Shown: positions 56,862-64,000 of the stretch, one piece after another
Layout: every line of letters starts with the position of its first letter
Numbering within the stretch: position 1 is the first letter of the stretch
NCBI RefSeq assembly: GCF_000143415.4
Contig: NW_003314325.1
Location: 276,149 to 340,148, forward strand
Length of the DNA stretch: 64,000 nt
Reading direction: 5' to 3'
DNA from: Selaginella moellendorffii
Taxonomy: Eukaryota; Streptophyta; Lycopodiopsida; Selaginellales; Selaginellaceae
Notes under the pieces: generated by a model
Seen by the model: the letters and a program-made list of their open reading frames with translations, nothing else
Databases searched by the model: none
What the model was told of the DNA's origin: nothing
Made by a program: the position numbers and the translations under genes

Positions 56862-57594
56862 TCCCTCCGTCCGGTGCGCCAAAACCTCGAAAACCCTAAA
56901 CCTAAAACCAAGAAACGAAATTTAGGGCAGACTTGTCGAGAGTGGCGGTGAATGGATTCGAACCGCGGACGTGATTAAATACCGCTGTTGGGATTCGACG
57001 TTTACACGCGCAACACGACACCACACTTTTCGCCTTTGTCGAACGCTTTTGTTATGAATGGGCGCCAACAAACGCGAGCCCATCTCTATCGAACAAAACA
57101 AGCCCAGAGAAGAAACAAAAAAATATGGAGAGAGGGAAGAAAATTGAAGGCAAAGAAGAAGTTGTAACAATCGATCGAGCAAAGCATTACTTTTTTATCG
57201 ATCGAATCGCAACTGGGCAGCCCAGATTCCCCCCAATGCTCTGTGTAATCAATAAAACTAGAGCGCATCCAAGAGACAAAGTGGTATTGTTCTTTGATCA
57301 CGATCGCTTGGAAGAACACAAAAAAAAAAACATAGAAATTTTTTTTTTCTTGGAGTGTCCCTACAGAACAAAATCGACACGCACTCGAGAACAAACACGC
57401 TTTTGGAGGTGTGTGTCAAGTTTGTGCTGTGGGAAAAAGAGAACTCCTCTCCCTCTCACAATCTGGAAGAAAGTGAAAGAACTTTAGCTACGAACAAGAA
57501 CAACCAAGAGAAAGAGAGAGAAAAGTCTTGCCCGGCTCGTCTCACAAAGCTTGTGCTGCCGATCCATGGATGGAAGAATCGAAGAGCTGGAGCA
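56862..57594. other. Spacer between SR45-like and SLY1/GID2 genes
   Basis: About 730 bp, A-rich on the plus strand. It contains the SR45 promoter and the SLY1 3' region. Only a decayed tRNA-like TTCGAATCC arm (about 56944-56970, minus) caught the eye and was rejected. No gene is seen. Confidence 0.5.
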
Positions 57595-58113
57595 TCAATT
57601 CACGCCGGAGAGCTCTAGCGCAGCAGCGGCATTTGGAACCAAGTAGCGCTGATCAGCCTTGCGGGAGGATTTGCAGAGGAGCTTGAGCGGCGAGCCGTGG
57701 CAATTGCTGTATCGTCGACCCAATCTCTCGTAGCAATCGATGGAGAAGAGCGAGAGCGAGAGATGGACTTCGTCTTTGCTCCACTTCTCTTGCTGCTGGA
57801 CGCTCGCCTTGGCTGGAACCGAGGAGGAGCGTGACAAGAGGGGCCGGAGGCAAAGAACGTAGAGGCGGCGGAATCCCCCCAGCGCAAGAACCACAGACCT
57901 GAGCTGCGACGCTTGCGACGAGGCGCCGCTGGCGCTGGACCAGTTGATCGTGCACACGTTCTCCCACAGCGTCTCGTCCTCGGCGGCGCGCCTCCACCGC
58001 CGATTGACGCACGCCGCCATGGCCAGGGCTTTGGCGTCGAGGTGCTTGAGGATCTCGTAGAACATGTCGTCGTCGCGCTCCACCTGCGAGATCACCGTCG
58101 GCGGCTGCGACAT
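57595..58113 (-). CDS. GID2: SLY1/GID2-type F-box protein of gibberellin signalling
   Basis: A single-exon F-box protein of 172 residues. SLY1/GID2 is the F-box subunit of the SCF ligase that ubiquitinates DELLA repressors once gibberellin binds GID1. The F-box is MFYEILKHLDAKALAMAACVN then RRWRRAAEDETLWENVC. The family-specific GGF region LRSVVLALGGFRRLYVLCLRPL and LSL region LSLSLFSIDCYERLGRRY follow, both needed for DELLA binding in known members. An in-frame ATG at 58182 (MLANPGKKPRICEISG) would add 23 residues, which is also a plausible start since the family has variable N-termini. The stop is TGA at 57595-57597. The C-terminal 35 residues are poorly conserved. Confidence 0.92.
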   Translation of the reverse strand: MSQPPTVISQVERDDDMFYEILKHLDAKALAMAACVNRRWRRAAEDETLWENVCTINWSSASGASSQASQLRSVVLALGGFRRLYVLCLRPLLSRSSSVPAKASVQQQEKWSKDEVHLSLSLFSIDCYERLGRRYSNCHGSPLKLLCKSSRKADQRYLVPNAAAALELSGVN

Positions 58114-58182
58114 TGCAATCCGCCACTCCAATTCCCCCGAAATCTCGCAAATCCGCGGTTTCTTGCCTGGATTCGCGAGCAT

Positions 58183-59797
58183 CCCGGGCCGATCGAATCG
58201 ATGGAAGCCGCAAGATCGATCAAATGCAGCTACCGGCGCACGAATCAGCGATCCATCCCCTGTTCTTGCAACGAGAAGTTACTAGAATCCGGGGCGAGAG
58301 GAGGGATCCGAGGCCTGGAATCCGCGAAAATCTCCGAGGCGGAGAGAGAGAGAGGAAGAAATTTTGCTCTTGGCGGAACAAGAGCCCTAAATCTCGGCCG
58401 TTAAATGGTGCAAGAAGCATCCAGCGGTTACAATGCAAACGCGTCACTCCATCAAGAAATGTCAACGACTGTAGCTTACAATTAATCAGCCCATTAGCCA
58501 CAAACTTACAAGAAGCCCACGCGTATGTATTGGCGGTCGTGTATGTATAATAATACTCTTCGCCGAGGGAATCAAACACGCCGATGCCCCCCTTGGTTCT
58601 CTTCGCCGAGGGTATATGCCTGATTCTAGAAACCACCTGGCCGGTACTTGATTCCCCACGTAGAAGCCCTTGTCCCGCAAGAAGTTAGAGCTTCCAAGCT
58701 GTCACCACTAGTACCGCATTTTGTGGCAGGACCACGCCAGCTGGGTGTCCACGTCGGCAGCCGGTTGTACTGCCGAGTACCACTGACTAGAAACTAAAAC
58801 CGTTTTGTCTGCCACGCAAAAAACACAGCTGACAAAAACACTAACAAATAATAATTTTTCCAATTTTCAAATAATATTTTGTGAGATAAGTTGGAACTGC
58901 AAGACGTGTGGAAGAGAGATAGAATTTCGAGAGTGACTGCTTGGAGTGTAGCGGTTGTTCATCCCCACAAAAGAGAAAAAAAAGCGAGTAGAAAAAGGGG
59001 ATAAAAACGATGGTTTCATGGACTGTTGCTAGATTGAGTGAATGAGAGAAAGGACAATGGTTGCTCGTCAGAAAGGAGTGGCGTTTTGTCGGCGTCTACT
59101 ATAGAAGGGACGAATCGACCACCTATAAGTAGAATTAATTGATAAAACCCACGATTAGATTAACTAAAATTTTTATTATAACAGATTAATTTGTATTAAT
59201 TGAAGTTTGTTTAGTCCACTCCAAAGCTTACACCAAGCTTTTTCTCGAGACACTAAAGCTTTGGAACGACTTGGATGACCTCTTCTTTTGTTTTTCTTCT
59301 CAACCTCCACTTATGTCGGTGTGGACGATTAGTTTCTCTGGTCTACATCATATCTTTCTCGAGTCGTCTCACTAGCAAAGTCTTGATTTGCCCGAGTCAA
59401 ACCCAGATTTGGCCACCTTTTCGGTCTTATAGTATTTTGGTTGGCATTGCTTTTGTGTCCTGGAATGTTGAAATTGTATGACAGTGAAGGTTTTATAGAA
59501 GTTTTCTGAGGTGTGATGACAGTATTTTTTGTCTTATTGATATTAAGAACAACAATATTTGAGAAAAAAACAAAACAAAAGAAGTGGCAGCTGCGATGCA
59601 CACTCATCAGAAATTATGGTGCACGCGAAACATACCACTCTTGTCCTCACACAAAATCTGACACAAGAAAACGAGACGAGCTTGACAAACACTCCACGAC
59701 TAGCTGTTATCTGGAAACTTGGAAGCATTTGTATATATATAATTAACAACACCTTATGAGATTCTAATTATTTTGTTCTTTTTTTTCTATAATTTTC
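58183..59797. other. Intergenic region upstream of SLY1/GID2
   Basis: About 1.6 kb. The first 200 bp are the SLY1 promoter and leader with a GA tract at 58345-58356. From 58800 to 59240 the sequence is AT-rich, and 59270-59760 has only chance ORFs. I see nothing codable. Confidence 0.5.
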
Positions 59798-61948
59798 TTA
59801 AGCCAAGTCTGCGAGCGCATAGCTTCGTTCCACGGCCTTGCACCACGAAGTATAACGCTTTTCACGCTCCGGCTCCGCGATGCTTGGAGTGAAGGTCTGG
59901 CCGACTTCTTCATCGGCCGTGAAGATCTGCTCTTCCTTCCACAATCCGACTGCCAAACCAGCCGCATAAGCAGCGCCTAAAGCCGTTGTTTCAATGTCTT
60001 TGGGCCTCACTACGTCAGTTCCTAGAAGATCAGCCTGGAAAAACCATGCACAAACTTTAGCTTGAAAGTTTCAAAGAGTGAAAGGAAAATCAGCAAAGTC
60101 ACGCATACTAATGAAGAGAACACTCCAACTTTCCAGGAATGAAACGAAGAAAACAAGAGAACATCAACTTCCAAGCACCACTAGAGAAAGAGCTTGTTAC
60201 CTGGATTTGCATCAGTAGATTGTTGACAGTAGCTCCTCCATCGACGCGCAGCACAAACTTTTCCTTGTGCTCCACCTTTGCGTCCTTGAGCATAGAGTCG
60301 AGCACTTCCTTCGCCTGGAAACACATACTCTCCAGAACGCTCCGTGCGAGATGTCCCTTGTGAGTGAACCGCGTGATCCCCACGCAAACTCCCCTCGCAT
60401 CGTCCCTCCATCTCGGAGCATACAAGCCGCTGAACGCCGGAACGAAGTATACTCCCCCGGTGTTCTCCACGGTGCTAGCCAGTGCTTCTATCTCCGACGC
60501 ACTCTTGATGATCCCAAGGTTGTCTCTGAGCCACTGCACTGCTGCTCCGGCGATGGCGATCGATCCTTCCAACGCGTAACAAGTTGGCGCCTTTGGCCCG
60601 AGCTTATAAGCCACGGTCGTGAGAAGCCCGTGCGTGGAAGGCACTACTTCTTCGCCAGTGTTGAGCAGGATGAAGCAGCCAGTTCCGTAAGTGCTCTTGG
60701 CCTCTCCCTTCTTGCAGTGCTGGCCGAGCATTGCCGCGTGCTGATCGCCCAAGCAACCTGCGAGTGGAACTCCGGCCAGCGGCCACCCCTCGCAAACTTT
60801 TCCAATAACTTCCGAGTTGCTGATGATCCCGGGAAGCATGTTGTAGACGTGAGGTAGCAAGTCGATCGAGATCCCCAAGCTCTCGAGGATGCCTTTGTCC
60901 CAGCTCAAAGTCTTGAGATTCATGAGCATTGTTCTCGCGGCGTTGGAGCAGTCGGTGACGTGCAAGCCTCCGGAGATACCCCCGGTCATGTTCCAGATAA
61001 GCCAACTATCGACCGTGCCGAACAAAGCGTCCCCGGCGAGCACGGCCGACTTAACCTCTGGGACCGTCTCTAGCAGCCACAGTAGCTTCAAAGCACTGAA
61101 GTAAGTACTTATGGGAAGTCCACAGCTCTCCACAAAGTGTTTGCTTCCACCGGAGAGATTCTCTTCCAAGCGTCTGCCAAGAAAGAAGATAAGAAATCAC
61201 TAAAACACGAGAAAACAAACAAACGAGAAAGGAAAAAGAAATACTTTAGGCTTTCCAGATCGAGCTATGGAGGTATTGAGGAAGAACGAGAAAAGAAAAC
61301 GTTTCAGCCTTCATAGATCTAACAAACGAGAAAGAAGATAAGAACTTACTAAAAAACGAGAAAACAAACAAACGAGAAAGAAAAAAAACATACTTGAGGC
61401 TTTCCAGATAGAGCTATGGAGGGAAGAACGAGAAAAGAAAACGTTTCAGCCTTCATAGATCTAACAAACGAGAAAGAAGAAAGAAAAAAAATGCTTGAAG
61501 CTTAGCTATTAGGCATCGAGGAAGGACTTACTTGCAAATGGAGCTCGTTCTTCCATCCATCCAGACAATGGCATTGTACAGTGGCTTGCCAGTGCTCTTG
61601 CTCCAAATGATGCTCGTCTCCCGCTGGTTCGTGATCCCGATAGCTTTCACGGCGACGCTAAGACCCTTGCTCGGGGCCTTGTTGAGAGTTTCCTCCATGC
61701 ATACCTTGACAGACTTGAGGATTTCCAAGGGATCATGCTCCACCCAACTGAAAGAAAAATGAGAGGGATCGAGCGATCCAGCTCCTGATACTGCGAGATT
61801 TCACGAGCACTGACCCGGCCTGGGGATAGATTTGCTCGAATTCCAGCTGATGCGAGGCGACCGGCTTGGCATCCTGGTCGTAGAGGATGAATCGCGTGCT
61901 CGTCGTGCCCTGATCGATCGCGGCGACGAATGCGGCAGCATCACCCAT
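59798..61948 (-). CDS. GLI1: Glycerol kinase
   Basis: Four exons give 519 residues: 61948-61815, 61747-61532, 61173-60201 and 60034-59798. The enzyme phosphorylates glycerol to glycerol 3-phosphate in the cytosol; Arabidopsis GLI1/NHO1 is the ortholog. The FGGY fold is seen from the N-terminal phosphate loop [12 protein letters not shown], through [49 protein letters not shown] and [10 protein letters not shown], to [41 protein letters not shown] and [17 protein letters not shown]. The C-terminus has [15 protein letters not shown]. Intron 2 (61174-61531) is unusually long because of a tandem duplication. An earlier in-frame ATG at 61963 is less likely because [14 protein letters not shown] matches family length. 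Confidence 0.95.
61205..61490. repeat. Tandem duplication in glycerol kinase intron 2
   Basis: Two units of about 130-145 bp share GAGGCTTTCCAGATMGAGCT (written with M for A/C), GAACGAGAAAAGAAAACG and TTTCAGCCTTCATAGATCTA. Confidence 0.75.
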
Positions 61949-61989
61949 TTTCCAAGCAATCAAAGATCTTTACCTGGATGGAAAGACCG

Positions 61990-62881
61990 GGATCGACCTG
62001 GGGGCCAAAGATAGGGCACACAAGTCTGAATAGAGCGTTTTATAAAACTTTGCAATAATGGGGTACTCTCCCCACCTTTTGCCTTTAATGTGGCTAAAGT
62101 GAGGTTTTGATAAACCACATTGCTAAAGCGAAATTTTGATGAGTTATGCTAGGTATTCAAGTAGTGTTATTCACATTTGGATTGGGAATATTGACCATTT
62201 GATCTCTCAAACGAATTAAATTTGACTCTTGAACACTTATTCTATTTTTTTTATTTATATTCACTTTAATTTAGACTCTTCAATAATTATATCATCACTC
62301 AACACAAGGTCACATTAACCTTTTTTACACTAACCTTTTCTAGCTAAATTGGCTCAACTAGAGTCCTCCCTTCACTAAGATTTCTTGTGAAAAGGTCAAA
62401 ACCTAAGTTAGGGCAAAAGCATGGCAGCAAATCGCAACTAGGATCGACCTGGGGGTTAGGGCACACAAGTCTGAATAAAATGTTTCATAAAAGTTTGCAA
62501 TAATGGGGTATTCTCTCCACTTTTTACTTTTATATGCGTTAGCCATGTGACTAAAGCAAGGTTCTAATGAATCACATGGCTAAAGTGAAGTTCTAACAAG
62601 TTATGTCAAGTATTCAAATAATGTCACTTACATTTGGATTAGGAATATTGACTATTTAAGCTCCCAAAGGAGTTATAACTAGCTTTTGAACATTTCCTTA
62701 AATTACCCCACTTTTCTGTTTATATTCACTCTAACTTTATATTCTTTATTAATTATATCATTAATACATTCACACTAACCTTTTCTAACCAAATTAGGTC
62801 CACTAAAGTCTTCCCCCTACTTCAAAACCTCATAAAGCCCTAAAAGACAGAGCACATTACGGTTAGGGTTAGGGCAAAAGC
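61990..62881. repeat. Direct duplication of the LITAF upstream region
   Basis: Two diverged direct copies of about 450 bp, 61990-62438 and 62441-62890. Both start GGATCGACCTGGGGG, share GGGCACACAAGTCTGAATA, TTTGCAATAATGGGGTA and TTTATATTCACT, and both end with AGGGCAAAAGCATGGCAGCA. In the second copy this ATG is the LITAF start (62882). In the first copy it is at 62421 and the frame stops after six codons. Confidence 0.8.
62862..62875 (+). promoter_or_regulatory. Telo-box repeat before LITAF start
   Basis: GTTAGGGTTAGGG ends six bases before the ATG context. Telo-box motifs of this type are common near starts of plant housekeeping genes. In the first duplicated copy only TTAGGG remains (62408-62413). 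Confidence 0.5.
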
Positions 62882-63546
62882 ATGGCAGCAGATCGCGAGG
62901 CGGAGATGAAGGGATCGCAAGGCGCCGCTCCCCCGCCGCCCAGCGCCGCCGCCGCAGAGCCTGTGATCGGGGTTCCCTACGCGTATCCGCCCTCCGAGGG
63001 CGCGATCCCGGCGAATGGAGTGATCTATCCGCCTCTGGTGGCTCCGCAGCAAATGCCGCCGCCTCACTACCAGGAGCAGCAGCATTTCCTGGGATCGGTG
63101 CCCCCGAATGCGATCGTCGGGCACCCGAATGGGATCCCGCTGCTGGAGACGGTGTTCGGCGACACTCCGGCTCCATTTGTGTGCAGTCACTGTGGAACCG
63201 CGGGTGTGACGAGGATCAAGTGAGTTTTGGGAGATCTTAGTTTGGTCTTTGGCTCATTTGCTTGTTTGCTTTGCTTCCAACTTTCAGGTCCAAGATCAGC
63301 TTGGCTACGTTTGTGGCGTGCTTGATCTCGTGCGGAGTTTGCTTCCTGTGTCCTTCGTGCGATTGTCTCTGGCACAAGGAACATTTTTGTCCAAGCTGCA
63401 GTACCAAGGTTTGGTGTCAAAGCGCGTTCTTGCTCTGACTTTTTCTCCTTCCCTTATGCCAGGTTGCTGAATTCACCAAGTCGGATCCCTGTGCCGTGAT
63501 TGACCCAATGCAATGGTTGCAACCAAGTTACGCGATTCCAGCATAG
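62882..63546 (+). CDS. LITAF-domain membrane protein
   Basis: Three exons give 180 residues: 62882-63219, 63288-63408 and 63463-63546. The N-terminal 95 residues are Pro/Tyr-rich (PPPPSAAAAEP, YPPLVAPQQMPPPHYQEQQ). The LITAF zinc-binding domain follows: PFVCSHCGTAGVTRIKSK, a hydrophobic insert (TFVACLISCGVCFLCP) that dips into the membrane, and HFCPSCSTKVAEF, with CxxC pairs at both ends. Plant members such as Arabidopsis GILP sit at the plasma membrane and have been linked to control of cell death; the animal protein acts on endosomes. The gene is divergent with glycerol kinase and its promoter region is duplicated. Confidence 0.9.
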
Positions 63547-64000
63547 ACTCTGCTCCTCTGCTTTTTGGTGTGTATACTTGTATAGCTCTTAACTAAAGCG
63601 AAGGAGAATAGTGCAGCCAAACCAGATTACACTAGATAATCCAGACAAATCCAGATTTTCTTTCTAGATAATCCAGATTATCCACAGGATTTTGTTTACT
63701 TTGAGGGGATAACTCCCAACAACTGTTAGTTTGAGCTGGGGTTTTTGTTTAGAGTTTTCCTAAAATTGGAGTTGCGTTTGTTAAATACCTTTTTTTTTTT
63801 AAAAATGAATTGTTATTAAGTAAAAAAATTCTCGTGATGATGAGCCAAAATGTTATTACAGATGATATTAGAAATTCAATTCATAGAATACTAAACAATT
63901 CCAGAAAGTCAAAATTTTCATATAAACATATAAATGCTTCTCATCAACCTGATCTTTATACTGGATTTGCTGTTTTTTCCTTTCAATATTTGTGGCATAG
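63547..64000. other. 3' region after LITAF gene
   Basis: About 450 bp with repeated AATCCAGATT(A) units (63636-63682) and an AT-rich end. Nothing coding is seen before the window closes. Confidence 0.5.

Noticed and set aside
56944-56970. tRNA-like TTCGAATCC arm on the minus strand
   Set aside because: The T stem does not pair (CGCGG against CCATT) and no matching acceptor strand or anticodon arm lies upstream.

Overview
The window is nuclear DNA from a land plant, most likely a lycophyte close to Selaginella moellendorffii. Introns are very short (mostly 40-90 bp) with GT-AG borders, genes are packed a few hundred bases apart, and the gene set is plant-specific: AIR9, plant NEDD1, SLY1/GID2, germin-like proteins, a trihelix factor and a violaxanthin de-epoxidase remnant. 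The species assignment is inference; no database was searched. Exon borders were set by reading frame, splice consensus and remembered family sequences.

Layout. 1-6.6 kb is a gene graveyard: a possible 52-residue cysteine peptide, then decayed pieces of fimbrin, violaxanthin de-epoxidase and WEE1 kinase, plus two truncated copies of an unrecognised gene ('family X'), one of them split by a small hAT-like element. 6.6-10.1 kb is AT-rich and holds a decayed hAT-type transposase between long inverted repeats. 11.1-12.4 kb carries the intact family X gene, followed by an AT-rich tract with a small secreted-protein ORF. 14.7-15.9 kb is a trihelix transcription factor. 16.2-27.9 kb is a divergent pair of microtubule genes, NEDD1 and AIR9. 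28.1-32.8 kb holds a MATE transporter and an ALKBH10-like protein that appears to lack both iron-binding histidines. 33.4-41.1 kb holds an organelle-type Der GTPase and a TCP11-domain protein. 41.4-43.6 kb is a CYP85-clan P450. 45.6-50.2 kb is a compact block: IES2/INO80B, a EUL-type lectin with a signal peptide, an ALS3-like protein and the complex I subunit MWFE. 50.2-52.2 kb is AT-rich and empty. 52.3-54.6 kb holds two tandem germin-like genes. 55.4-63.5 kb holds an SR45/RNPS1-like splicing factor, SLY1/GID2, glycerol kinase and a LITAF-domain protein whose upstream region is duplicated.

The genes are mostly unrelated housekeeping loci, as usual for a plant chromosome arm. Functional links that can be argued are NEDD1 with AIR9 (division microtubule arrays), and the tandem germins. 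The most unusual items are the ALKBH10-like protein with substituted iron ligands, family X with its inverted truncated copies, the signal-peptide EUL lectin, and the duplicated LITAF upstream region with an aborted start codon.
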